Below, in pieces: positions 9,311-17,899 of a stretch of DNA of 64,000 nt; the first letter of the stretch is position 1, and the number at the start of each line of letters is the position of its first letter. The stretch covers positions 186,001 through 250,000 of the forward strand of contig BTUU01000002.1 in NCBI GenBank assembly GCA_045863555.1, in the 5' to 3' direction. The DNA comes from JACRLV01 sp045863555 (GTDB lineage Bacteria > Planctomycetota > Phycisphaerae > UBA1845 > Fen-1342). Both the position numbers and the translations under genes were made by a program. The notes beneath the pieces are model-generated. The model saw nothing but the letters and a program-made list of their open reading frames with translations, did no database searches and was not told where the DNA came from.

Positions 9311-10120
9311 GTGGGTGTGCGCGTGCTCAACCGCTTCGTACAACGGGCGATCCTCCTCGCCGCCGGCGCGTTAACCCTCGCGCCCGGATGTAGTTCGCAG
9401 CGCGATCGCCAGGCCTTCCTCCATCGAACCGAGGCCGAAGTCGCGAGCAGCACCTATCTGGTCCGGCCGCCCGACGCCATCCGCATCCACGCCCCGGGGG
9501 CGCCCGAGATCGACGGCGTCACACAGGTCGTCCGAGCTGACGGGCGGATCTCGCTGCGGCTGCTCGGTGAAGTGGAGGTGGCCGGACTGACGCCCGAGCA
9601 CCTCGCCGAGAAGCTCCGGACGCTGCTCGCCCGTTACTACATCGAGCCCGAAGTCGTCGTCGAGGTTTCCGGGCAGAACAGTGCGTTCTACTACGTCCTC
9701 GGCGAAGTGCAGTCGCCCGGGCCGCGCCGCGTCACCGGCCGCGACAACCTGCTCCGCGCCGTCGCCGAGGCCCGACCGACCGACCTGGCCTGGCTCTCGA
9801 AGGTGCGGCTCATCCGGCCGGGGATGTCGAAGGGCGAGCGCAGGATCATCACTGTCGATTACGACGATCTGGTGCACGATGGCGATGCCCGGGCCGACTA
9901 CCTCCTCCAGGCGGGCGACATCATCGAAATCCCGCCGACGCCGCTCGCCTGGGTCGGCCAGCGATTCCGCGATCTCGTCTACCCGATCGGCCCGGCCGTG
10001 AACACGTACGCGGCGCCGACGGGCTTTCTCGGAGCGCAGAGCATCTACGAGGGCGGCTGGAATCGGACCACCTATTACGGCGGCGATCCCGGCGAGCGCG
10101 ATCCGTGGTGGAGGCGCTGA
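9311..10120 (+). CDS. Polysaccharide export lipoprotein (Wza/BexD-like, SLBB)
   Basis: A 269-residue outer-membrane export protein. A lipoprotein signal is present: a hydrophobic stretch, then LTLAPGCSS with the lipobox cysteine near residue 27. Then comes the Poly_export domain (YLVRPPDAIRI, RADGRISLRLLGEVEVAGLT) and an SLBB-type domain (FYYVLGEVQSPGPRRV). It would form the periplasmic/outer-membrane channel for the polymer. The start is GTG 9311 with GGAGG at 9296-9300, ten bases away; in-frame GTGs at 9317 and 9323 are alternatives. It heads the second plus-strand polysaccharide operon and overlaps the chain-length gene at its end. Confidence 0.85.
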   Translation: MGVRVLNRFVQRAILLAAGALTLAPGCSSQRDRQAFLHRTEAEVASSTYLVRPPDAIRIHAPGAPEIDGVTQVVRADGRISLRLLGEVEVAGLTPEHLAEKLRTLLARYYIEPEVVVEVSGQNSAFYYVLGEVQSPGPRRVTGRDNLLRAVAEARPTDLAWLSKVRLIRPGMSKGERRIITVDYDDLVHDGDARADYLLQAGDIIEIPPTPLAWVGQRFRDLVYPIGPAVNTYAAPTGFLGAQSIYEGGWNRTTYYGGDPGERDPWWRR

Positions 10121-11883
10121 CCGTGGGGGATCTGCGGCGAGAACCGGTCGCGGACGATCTGCGCGGCGTCGTGGCGCGCTACCTCGCGATCCTGCGCCGC
10201 CGCTGGGCGTGGGGGTTCCTCGCACTGAGCATCGTCGGCTCGATCGCGTTCTGGTCGAGCCAGTACCTGCCCCGCACGTACCAGGCGGCCACGGTCTTCG
10301 AACGCCGCGACGACGCCGTTCTCCAGAATCTCGTCTCGCAGAATTCGCCCTACGGCTTCGAACGGCTGAAGTCCAGCCTCGCCCTCGACATGACCGGGCT
10401 CCGGGCCCGGGCCGAGGCCGCGATCGCGATCGGCGTGATCGCTCCCGACGCGATTGCCGCCGAAGGCGCGCTCACCGAAGCGCAGACCGCGGCGGTCAAG
10501 GGCGCGCTGGCTCGGCACGGACTCGACGCGACGTCGAAGATCGTCACCAGTTCCAGCGGACTCGACGTCATCGAACTCCGCGCCGAGGGGCGCGATCCCG
10601 AGCTGGCGCGCCGCTTCGTCGTTGCGCTGCGCGACCGCTACATCTCCGACACCCAGCGCCGCATGCGGGGAATCCTCGACAGCACCCGCGCCTTCTTCGA
10701 GGCCGAGCTCGACAACCGCCGCAGCGAGGCCGCCGCCGCCGCCGCCGAACTCGACCAGCACTTCGCCGAGTTCCCCGACCTGCACTCGCGCGATCCGGTC
10801 GCGCTCGCGACGCGGGTCGAGGCGCTCCGCACGGACCGGGACCGCCTGGAGCAGGAGCAGGCCCGCCTCGACGCCCAGATCGCCGCCCGCCGCGATTTCC
10901 TCGCGGCCCTCCTCGCCGATCCGCCCGCCGAAGCCGCCTCCGCCGCCCCGGGAGCGCCCGCGCTCAACCCGGAGGAAAGCCGCATCGACGCCGCCATCCG
11001 CGATGTCGAAGCCCAGATCTCCGACGCGATCGTCGTCCGCCAGATGACGCCCGAACACCCGACGATTCGCGCCCTGCGGCGCAAGATCGACGCACTCCGG
11101 AGCGTCCGCGCCGACCTCGCCGATCAGCGGCGCATCGCCGCGACCCAGCCGGCTTCCCAGTCCGATCGCCCGTCCGCGCCGAGAAATCCGCTCGCCCGGC
11201 AGGTCGAACTCGATCTCGACACGCTGGTCCGCCAGCGCGAAATCGTCCACGCAGACTGGATCCGCGCTCATGACCGCCACACCCGCTACTCCGCCCTCGC
11301 GCGACAGCTCTCCGACGATCGCGGCGCGCTGCGCCGCCTCGAGGAACGCGTCGCGAAGGCCGGCGCCGCCGCCGCCGTATGGAGTCAGCACCTGACGCAG
11401 CTCGAACAGGTCCTCGCCGCCGAGAACGAGCTGCGCGGCACGCGCTTCTCGCTCATCGAGGAGCCGCTCACGGCCGCCCGCGCCGCTTCGCCGCGCCTCT
11501 CGGCCGTTTTCACGGTCAGCGGCGGTCTCGCGCTCGCCTGCGCCGTCCTGCTCATGGCGCTGCTCGAACTTTTCGACCAGTCGCTGCGCGACCCCGGACA
11601 CCTGGCGCGAGTCGCCGGCGTTCCCGTGCTCGAAAGCGTCGGGCTCATCGCCACGCCCGCGGTTGTCGCCCGTCGCCGCGTCCGCCGCGCGATCTGGTCG
11701 CCCGCGCTCCTCGCCGGTTTCGCGGTCCTCGGCGCGTCCGCGGCCATGGCGTACGCGAGCTTCGAGCGGCCGAGCCTCCACCAGCGCGTCGGAGCCGCCC
11801 TTGACCAACTCCTCGTTCCCCTCGGCGCGCCGCCCCTCGCGCCGGAGACGCCGCAGGCGGAGGCCGTCGCATGGGAACGATGA
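10105..11883 (+). CDS. Polysaccharide chain-length determinant (Wzz/GumC family)
   Basis: A 592-residue inner-membrane protein controlling polymer length, of the type found in XrtA-linked polysaccharide loci. The Wzz start includes RYLAILRRRWAWGFLALSIV with a membrane helix at about residues 34-52. A long charged coiled-coil region follows in the periplasm (for example an alanine-rich EAAAAAAELDQHF stretch), then a second membrane helix at about 465-490. Unusually, a third hydrophobic segment, ALLAGFAVLGASAAMAYA, lies near residue 535. The start GTG 10105 overlaps the export gene; GTG 10108 or 10123 are possible. The stop overlaps the kinase-like gene (ATGA). Confidence 0.82.
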   Translation: MVEALTVGDLRREPVADDLRGVVARYLAILRRRWAWGFLALSIVGSIAFWSSQYLPRTYQAATVFERRDDAVLQNLVSQNSPYGFERLKSSLALDMTGLRARAEAAIAIGVIAPDAIAAEGALTEAQTAAVKGALARHGLDATSKIVTSSSGLDVIELRAEGRDPELARRFVVALRDRYISDTQRRMRGILDSTRAFFEAELDNRRSEAAAAAAELDQHFAEFPDLHSRDPVALATRVEALRTDRDRLEQEQARLDAQIAARRDFLAALLADPPAEAASAAPGAPALNPEESRIDAAIRDVEAQISDAIVVRQMTPEHPTIRALRRKIDALRSVRADLADQRRIAATQPASQSDRPSAPRNPLARQVELDLDTLVRQREIVHADWIRAHDRHTRYSALARQLSDDRGALRRLEERVAKAGAAAAVWSQHLTQLEQVLAAENELRGTRFSLIEEPLTAARAASPRLSAVFTVSGGLALACAVLLMALLELFDQSLRDPGHLARVAGVPVLESVGLIATPAVVARRRVRRAIWSPALLAGFAVLGASAAMAYASFERPSLHQRVGAALDQLLVPLGAPPLAPETPQAEAVAWER

Positions 11884-13355
11884 GCAAGTTGATTCAGCGG
11901 CTCGATGCCGCCGTCCCGCCGGCCGCTCCGCCAGACCCGGCGTCGTGCGAACCCGCGCCGCCCGAGACCGCGCCGCCGATCGAGGACGCCGTCTCGCCCG
12001 GTGAGTCTCTCCCCGCCGCGCCCAGCCGGTTCGTGACCGAGCCGTTTGTCCCGGTGCCCGTGGAACCGCCTGCGTCGACGGATTCACCACCGGCGGGCCC
12101 GGCTGTCGAGCCGGCCGTCGCGCCGGCCGCGACACCGGGCAACGAAATACCCGCGACCCCGCCCACTGACGTCGCCGCTCCGCCCGAGACTCCGACGGAC
12201 GCTTTACCCGCCGAGGAGACCGTGGCCGCGCCGGCCGACGCGCCCGAACCAGAGATGCCGGCAGTCGACGAGCGTGAGGCGGTGATCAGCATCGAGAGCG
12301 TGGAGGCGGCCGAGTCGGAGATCGCCTCGCTTGCCGATCCGCCATCCGCCGTCGGCGAGGACGCTGCCGGCGACTTCGGCACGCCCCCGGAAACACCCAT
12401 ATCGGACGATCTGCACTCCGACTCGGTCGAGGCGACACGCGTTCATCCCGCGGCCGCCGCGCTCGCGCGACCCCGAATCCCCGCGCCGGCCGCCGACGCA
12501 GCGTCGGTGCCCTCGGTGCAGCCGGGTCTCGACGCCATCAGCGCACGTTCCGAGGTTCTTCCGGCCGCACGAACCTTCACGCCCCGCACGCCGACGTTCA
12601 CCGCACCACCCGTTTTCCATACGCCCTCGCCCGCCGCCCGCCCCGCGCCGTCGACCGGTGCGTCCGGCTTTGCGCGAGGCCCGATCTGCCCGCTTGCCGC
12701 GTCCTCTGTCGACGCCGCGATCATCGCCCTGAAACATCCGTTCAGCCCCGTGGCCGAGCAGATCCGCGGTTCAGCCGCCCGCCTGACGAGCATGAACCCT
12801 GAAGGCGCCCCGATGGCAATCGCGGTCACCAGCGCGGCGCGGCGCGAGGGAAAGAGCGTGTTCTGTGCGAACCTGGCGCTCATGCTCGCGGAAGGCGGCC
12901 ATCGCACCGTGGTCGTGATCGACGGCGACCTCCGCTCCGGCTCGCTCGCGTCGCTCCTCGGCGCCCGCAACGACGTCGGCCTCGCGGATGTCCTCAGCGG
13001 CGGCGCCGCGCTGGCCGATGCGGTACAACCGACCTCCCGCACCGGCCTGTTCGTCCTCCCGGCCGGCCGCGGCGGCGGAAGGGTTCCGGGCGAACTGCTC
13101 GCGGGCAAGACGCTCGCCGAGACGATCTCACGGCTGCGCAGCGAGGCGGATTACGTCCTCGTCGATACGCCTGCCGTCACCACCTGCGCGGACGCGACGC
13201 TGATCGCCCGCGCCTGCGATGCGGCGTTGCTGGTCGTCGCCGCCGGCCGGACGCGCGAGTCGATCGTCGTCGAGGCGGCCGCCACTCTTCGCGGCAACAA
13301 CATCCGAATCCTCGGGGCGATCATGAACGGTTGCACGCAAAGGGGGGCCTCGTGA
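11880..13355 (+). CDS. BY-kinase-like (CpsD/CapB) ATPase with long Pro/Ala linker
   Basis: A 491-residue protein. Residues about 10-250 are a proline/alanine/glutamate-rich linker with no visible fold. Residues 300-491 are the P-loop domain of bacterial tyrosine autokinases linked to polysaccharide export: deviant Walker A TSAARREGKS at 317, Walker A' VVVIDGDLRSG, Walker B YVLVDTPAV. The usual C-terminal tyrosine cluster is missing: the end reads MNGCTQRGAS and the only tyrosine in the protein is next to Walker B. It may act as a nucleotide switch rather than an autokinase. The start ATG 11880 overlaps the Wzz-like gene's stop; ATG 11871 would add three residues. Confidence 0.8.
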   Translation: MSKLIQRLDAAVPPAAPPDPASCEPAPPETAPPIEDAVSPGESLPAAPSRFVTEPFVPVPVEPPASTDSPPAGPAVEPAVAPAATPGNEIPATPPTDVAAPPETPTDALPAEETVAAPADAPEPEMPAVDEREAVISIESVEAAESEIASLADPPSAVGEDAAGDFGTPPETPISDDLHSDSVEATRVHPAAAALARPRIPAPAADAASVPSVQPGLDAISARSEVLPAARTFTPRTPTFTAPPVFHTPSPAARPAPSTGASGFARGPICPLAASSVDAAIIALKHPFSPVAEQIRGSAARLTSMNPEGAPMAIAVTSAARREGKSVFCANLALMLAEGGHRTVVVIDGDLRSGSLASLLGARNDVGLADVLSGGAALADAVQPTSRTGLFVLPAGRGGGRVPGELLAGKTLAETISRLRSEADYVLVDTPAVTTCADATLIARACDAALLVVAAGRTRESIVVEAAATLRGNNIRILGAIMNGCTQRGAS

Positions 13356-14503
13356 CCGCACTCTCGACCGCCCCGCGCCTCCAGCCGGCTATCGCGTCTG
13401 TTCCCGCCGGCGCGCCGGACCGGGGCGAATCCTCCGCGGTCGCCGTGCGAATCGTCTCGTCGGTTGACGACGGGGCGCGCACCGCGTGGCGCGACTTCTG
13501 CGGTTCCGCACCGGATGCCACGGTGTTTCACCGTCCCGAGTGGTTCGACGCCGTCGCCCGCGCGTTCGGCCACGATACGCACCTGCTGCTGGCGGAATCG
13601 ACGATCGCCGGTTCGCCCGGCCGCCGCGAGCTCGTCGGTCTGCTGCCGCTTACCGATGTTCGAAGTCGCCTCACCGGGCGGCGCCTCATCAGCGCCGCCT
13701 ATGGAACGTCCGGCGGGGTCGTGGCCCGCGACGCCGCCGCTGCGCGCCGCCTCGTCGAGAGTGCGGAGAACCTCGCGCTGCGGCTGGGTGCGTCGCTCGT
13801 CGAAATCCGGTCCCAGGCGGACTACGCCCCGGACTGGCAGGTCGATCGCCGCTACGTCGAATTCGTTCGCGATCTGCCGGCCGGCCTCGCCGACGTCGAC
13901 GCGTGGCTGCCCCGGAAGGCCCGCGCCGCCGCCCGCCAGGCCCGCGAACGCGAGGGCCTGACGGTGCGCCACGCGGCCGCGGATCTCGATCTCGTGTGGG
14001 ATCTCTACAGCCGCTCGATGCGTCGCCTCGGTTCGATCAACTACCCGCGCTCGTTCTTCCACGCACTCGCCCGCACGCTCGGGCCCCGGCTCTGGGCGAC
14101 CACCGTCTGGCGCGGCCCCCGGCCCGTCGCCGGCGTCGTGAGCATCTCCGATCGTGATACGATCCGGCCGTATTTCTCGGGCCTCGACGAGCATCTGCGC
14201 TGCACGGGGTGCGCGAATTACCTCTATCTCGCCGTTGTGGAGCGCGCCGTCGCGGAGGGGCATACGCGTTTCGATTTCGGCCGAACGCGTCGCGATAACG
14301 TCGGCGCGTTCGAGTTCAAGAAAAATCAGGGATTCGCACCGCGGCCCGTCGAGTATCGCCGCTTCGTGGCGCCGGGCCGCAAACCCGTCGACGTCTCGCC
14401 GTCGAATCCGCGTTTCTCGCTGGCGCGGCGCATCTGGCCGCACATGCCGCTGGCACTGACGCGTCCGCTGGGGGCGTGGCTCTCGCGTTCGATCCCGGGG
14501 TGA
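13352..14503 (+). CDS. FemAB-like protein, XrtA/PEP-CTERM system-associated
   Basis: A 383-residue acyltransferase-fold protein (two GNAT-like domains) matching the FemAB sub-family that travels with PEP-CTERM/exosortase polysaccharide loci. Seen: FHRPEWFDAVARAFGHD near the start, the domain-two region SMRRLGSINYPRSFFHAL, and the end motif FDFGRTRRDNVGAFEFKKNQ, which is strongly conserved in this family. It may transfer an amino acid or acyl group to a sugar or lipid carrier, but the reaction has not been defined for this sub-family. The start GTG 13352 overlaps the previous stop (GTGA). The first 35 residues are low-complexity. Confidence 0.82.
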   Translation: MTALSTAPRLQPAIASVPAGAPDRGESSAVAVRIVSSVDDGARTAWRDFCGSAPDATVFHRPEWFDAVARAFGHDTHLLLAESTIAGSPGRRELVGLLPLTDVRSRLTGRRLISAAYGTSGGVVARDAAAARRLVESAENLALRLGASLVEIRSQADYAPDWQVDRRYVEFVRDLPAGLADVDAWLPRKARAAARQAREREGLTVRHAAADLDLVWDLYSRSMRRLGSINYPRSFFHALARTLGPRLWATTVWRGPRPVAGVVSISDRDTIRPYFSGLDEHLRCTGCANYLYLAVVERAVAEGHTRFDFGRTRRDNVGAFEFKKNQGFAPRPVEYRRFVAPGRKPVDVSPSNPRFSLARRIWPHMPLALTRPLGAWLSRSIPG

Positions 14504-15762
14504 CCGTGAAGATCCTGATGCTCACACCGCGGTTTCCATTCCCGCCGAGGCGCGGCGACTGCATCCGCGCCTGGGGAGAATTGACCTGGCTCGCCGATCG
14601 CCACGATCTGTGGCTCGGCTCGCTCGCGGAGACGCCGCCGAGCCGCGACGAGGTCGACGAAGTCCGGCGCCGCTGCCGCGGCGTCGCGGTCTTCGCCCGC
14701 GGTCCGCTGACGCGCCTCTGGCGCGGCGGCATCAGCCTGCTGCGCGGGGCGACGATCACCGAGGGCTATTTTGCCGATGACCGTCTCGCGGCGCAGATCC
14801 GGTCCTGGTCCGCCGAGATCGGATTCGACGCCGTGCTCGTCTTCTCGTCGGGGATGGCCCAGTACACGCCGGTCGCCGGCGCCGCCCGCAGCGTGCTCGA
14901 CATGAACGACGTCGACAGCTTCAAGTGGCGTCGCTACAGCCGCTCGCGCTCGTGGCTCGCCCGCGGCATCTACGCCGTCGAGGGCCGCCGCCTCGCCGCC
15001 GCCGAGCGGAACTGGACCGCTTCACACGACGTCACGGTCGTCGTCAATGAGCGCGAGCGGGCCCGGCTCGCCGCCATCGGCGCGCCCGGTCGCAGCGCCG
15101 TGATCCGTACCGGCGTCGAAGCCCCGCCCGCCGCTCATGTCGTGCGCCGTGTGGCCGAGCAGCCGATCGTCGGCTTCGTCGGCTCGATGTCCTATGCGCC
15201 GAATATCCGCGCCGCAGAGTGGTTCGCCGAGGCCGTCTGGCCGCGCATCCGCGCTGCCCGGCCCGACGCGCAGTGGTGGATCGTCGGCCGCAGCCCGACT
15301 CGCACGGTCCGCCGCCTCGCCCGGCTCCCCGGCGTCACCGTTGTCGGGGCGGTCGATTGCGTGGCGCCGCTGCTCGCCCGGTTCCGCGTCTTCGTCGCGC
15401 CCATCCGCGATGATCTCGGCGTCCAGACCAAGCTCATCCACGCCCTTGCGCACGGAGTCCCCTCCGTCTGTACGCCCGCCGCCTCGGAGGGAATGGACTG
15501 GACTGCGCGGCCGCCGTTTCTGGTCGCCGGGAGTCCCGCGGAATTCGCGGCCGCCGTGACGCGTGTCCTGGTCGACGATGCGCTCGCCGCCGATCTCTCC
15601 GCGGCCGCGATCCGGAACGCAGCCGCGTTCTACGATGTCCGTGCGCAGGCCGCCGAGTTGGAGGCCGTCCTCGTTTCTGCTCCGGGGGATGCCTGCGATG
15701 CGGTCGCCAGCGGGCAACCGATCGTGCTCGCGCCTTCCACCGCATCGAGGCGCGCGGGATGA
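14500..15762 (+). CDS. Sugar transferase, PEP-CTERM/EpsH1 system type (stp1-like)
   Basis: A 420-residue GT-B glycosyltransferase of the sub-family named for PEP-CTERM/EpsH1 loci. Seen: the characteristic start ILMLTPRFPFPPRRGDCIRA, FSSGMAQYT, then VLDMNDVDSFKWRRYS, and in the donor domain VGFVGSMSYAPNIRAAEWF and DDLGVQTKLIHALAHGVP. The last two are hallmarks of this group. The start GTG 14500 overlaps the FemAB-like stop (GTGA); GTG 14506 is nearly as good. Together with the FemAB-like protein and the deacetylase it identifies this as an exosortase-type exopolysaccharide locus. The sugar transferred is unknown. Confidence 0.87.
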   Translation: MTVKILMLTPRFPFPPRRGDCIRAWGELTWLADRHDLWLGSLAETPPSRDEVDEVRRRCRGVAVFARGPLTRLWRGGISLLRGATITEGYFADDRLAAQIRSWSAEIGFDAVLVFSSGMAQYTPVAGAARSVLDMNDVDSFKWRRYSRSRSWLARGIYAVEGRRLAAAERNWTASHDVTVVVNERERARLAAIGAPGRSAVIRTGVEAPPAAHVVRRVAEQPIVGFVGSMSYAPNIRAAEWFAEAVWPRIRAARPDAQWWIVGRSPTRTVRRLARLPGVTVVGAVDCVAPLLARFRVFVAPIRDDLGVQTKLIHALAHGVPSVCTPAASEGMDWTARPPFLVAGSPAEFAAAVTRVLVDDALAADLSAAAIRNAAAFYDVRAQAAELEAVLVSAPGDACDAVASGQPIVLAPSTASRRAG

Positions 15763-16973
15763 TTACCGGCCGGAACATCATCTGCATCGCCAGCAACTGG
15801 TCGGAGTCTCCGACCGGCAAGCACCACATCATGCGCCGCCTCGCCCGCGGAAACCGCGTTCTCTGGATCAACTATCACGCATCCCGCCTCCCGCGGCTGT
15901 GCTGGAGCGATCTCACGCGCGGTATCCGCCGCCTCCGCGATGCCGCCCGGCCGATTCAGGCGCACGCGGACGGTCCGAGCGTGAAGACGCCGCTGCTCGT
16001 CCCGTGGCCCTCGTCGAGCGTCGCCCGCGCGATGAACGCCGCCCAGCTTCGACGGCTCGTGCGGCGCCACCTGGACGCCGCAGCGCCCCGGCCGGCGCAG
16101 CTCTGGCTTTTCACGCCCGAGGTCCCCGAGGCGCTCGATGCGGCGACGTGGGAACGCACCGTCTACTGCTGCGTCGATGAATTCGATGCGTTCGCGGGCG
16201 CTGACGCGCGTCTGATCGCCGAACTTGAACGGCGGACGCTCGCCGGCGCGGACATTGTCATCGCCACCTCGCAGCCGCTTTTCGAATCGCGCTCGCGCGT
16301 CCACCCGCGCGTCCATCATGTGCCCCACGGCGTCGATTTCGATCACTTCGCCCGCGCCCGGACGATTCCCCTCGCCGAGATCCCCGCCGACATCATCCGC
16401 TTTCCGCGACCGGTCCTGGGGTATTTCGGCCTGATCGCCGAATACGTCGATCTCGACCTCATCGCGCGCGTCGCCCGCGCGCGTCCGAAGTGGACGTTCG
16501 CGCTGATCGGCGACGTCCGCGCCGATCGCGCGCCCCTCGCCGGCCTCGCGAATGTCCACCTGCTCGGCCGGCGCGACTACCAGTCGCTCCCCGCATACTG
16601 CGCCGGCTTCGACGCGGGGATCATTCCGTTCCGCGCCGGCCGGCTCACGCACGCCGTCAATCCGATCAAGTTGCGCGAGTACCTCGCGGCGGGTCTGCCC
16701 GTGATCTCGAGCCCGATGCCCGCCGTCGAACCCTACGCGCCCGCCGTGCAGATCGCCGCGAACCCGCGCGAGTTCATCGCCGCGGTGGGGCGGCTCGACA
16801 CGCTCCGCGAATCGCCCGAGGCGCAGCGGACGTTCGACGACGTGCGCGGCGAGGGGTGGGACGCGCGGGTTGAACAATTGTCGCAAATCGTCCTCGGCGG
16901 AGTGTACAATGACAGTTCCGGCGCTGCGTCCGCCGTCGCGGCCGGCGCCGGCGCCGGCGGGGAGGCGTCATGA
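15759..16973 (+). CDS. Glycosyltransferase (TuaH-like)
   Basis: A 404-residue GT-B glycosyltransferase. Seen: the start IICIASNWSESPTGKHHIM, the family-typical VYCCVDEFDAFAG, the linker HVPHGVDFDHFARA, RPVLGYFGLIAEYVDLDLI, and the donor-site PIKLREYLAAGLPVIS. This pattern matches transferases such as TuaH and other planctomycete/proteobacterial exopolysaccharide enzymes. The start overlaps the previous stop (ATGA, 15759). The last 25 residues are an alanine/glycine-rich tail that encodes the junction with the following deacetylase, which starts on this gene's stop (ATGA). Substrate unknown. Confidence 0.82.
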   Translation: MITGRNIICIASNWSESPTGKHHIMRRLARGNRVLWINYHASRLPRLCWSDLTRGIRRLRDAARPIQAHADGPSVKTPLLVPWPSSSVARAMNAAQLRRLVRRHLDAAAPRPAQLWLFTPEVPEALDAATWERTVYCCVDEFDAFAGADARLIAELERRTLAGADIVIATSQPLFESRSRVHPRVHHVPHGVDFDHFARARTIPLAEIPADIIRFPRPVLGYFGLIAEYVDLDLIARVARARPKWTFALIGDVRADRAPLAGLANVHLLGRRDYQSLPAYCAGFDAGIIPFRAGRLTHAVNPIKLREYLAAGLPVISSPMPAVEPYAPAVQIAANPREFIAAVGRLDTLRESPEAQRTFDDVRGEGWDARVEQLSQIVLGGVYNDSSGAASAVAAGAGAGGEAS

Positions 16974-17890
16974 GCGCCGCGGCGATTCCGTCCGAGGTTC
17001 TGGGCGAGGTCGATCGCACTGCGTCCGCGATGACGTTGAGCTGCTTCAGCGTCGACGTCGAGGAATATTTTCACTGCGAGGCGTTTCACCGCTCCGTTCC
17101 GCGCGGCGACTGGACGACGCTGGAGCGCCGGGCCCGCCCGTTCATCGAGCGCATCGCCGCCCGCCTGCATGAAACGGGCAACCGCGCGACGTTCTTCGTT
17201 CTCGGCTGGATGGTCGAGTCGCTCGCACCGCTGCTGCGCGATCTCCATGCCGCGGGCCACGAAATCGCCTGCCACGGCGACGGGCACGATCATCTTTCAC
17301 GTCTGACGCCCCAGGCGTTCCGCGATGACCTGCGCCGCGCCCGCGACCGACTCGCCGCGTGCATCGGCGCCCGTATCGAAGGCTATCGCGCTCCGACGTT
17401 CTCGCTGACGCGCCGTACCGCCTGGGCCGTGGAGATTCTCGCGGGCGAGGGATTTACCTACGACTCGAGCGTGTTCCCGATTCACCACGACCGCTACGGC
17501 GTGCCCGAAGCGCCCTGCGATCCCTTCTGGCTCGACCGCCCGGGCGGCCTGCTCGAACTACCGCCGCTCACGCTCGATTGGGGAATCGTCCGCATCCCGG
17601 TCGGCGGCGGCGGCTATCTCCGGCTCCTGCCGGCCGCCGCGCTCCGCGCCGCCCTCGCGGCGCGCCGCCGCGAAGGCCGCGCCGCGATGCTCTACATCCA
17701 TCCGTGGGAATTCGACGAGCACCAGCCGCGACTGCCCGCGTCGGCGCTGGCCCAGTGGCGGCACCGCGTCAATCTCGGCGCGACGGAGGGCAAGGTCGCC
17801 CGGCTGTTGGAGGAATTTCGATTTACGACCGCCCGGAGCATCGCCGCCGCAATCCGCGCGGCCGGCGATCCGCCTCTGTTTCGCCTGTGA
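16970..17890 (+). CDS. Polysaccharide deacetylase, XrtA/PEP-CTERM locus type
   Basis: A 306-residue CE4 deacetylase of the sub-family tied to PEP-CTERM loci. Seen: the N-terminal SCFSVDVEEYFHCEAFH (family signature, with catalytic Asp and metal Asp/Glu), TFFVLGWMVE, the zinc motif EIACHGDGHDHLSRLT, EGYRAPTFSLT, and the C-terminal YIHPWEFDEHQPRLP. It probably trims acetyl groups from the exported polymer. The chosen ATG 16970 overlaps the previous stop; an internal ATG at codon 21 (AMTLSCF) would also keep every motif. It is the last gene of the operon, ending nine bases from a convergent ABC ATPase stop. Confidence 0.87.
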   Translation: MSAAAIPSEVLGEVDRTASAMTLSCFSVDVEEYFHCEAFHRSVPRGDWTTLERRARPFIERIAARLHETGNRATFFVLGWMVESLAPLLRDLHAAGHEIACHGDGHDHLSRLTPQAFRDDLRRARDRLAACIGARIEGYRAPTFSLTRRTAWAVEILAGEGFTYDSSVFPIHHDRYGVPEAPCDPFWLDRPGGLLELPPLTLDWGIVRIPVGGGGYLRLLPAAALRAALAARRREGRAAMLYIHPWEFDEHQPRLPASALAQWRHRVNLGATEGKVARLLEEFRFTTARSIAAAIRAAGDPPLFRL

Positions 17891-17899
17891 CCGCGCCGC

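Noticed and set aside
10075..12135. 686-codon open frame on the minus strand over the chain-length gene
   Set aside because: Arginine/glycine/glutamate-rich with no motif; it is the antisense shadow of a GC-rich coding region whose plus-strand reading has clear Wzz features.
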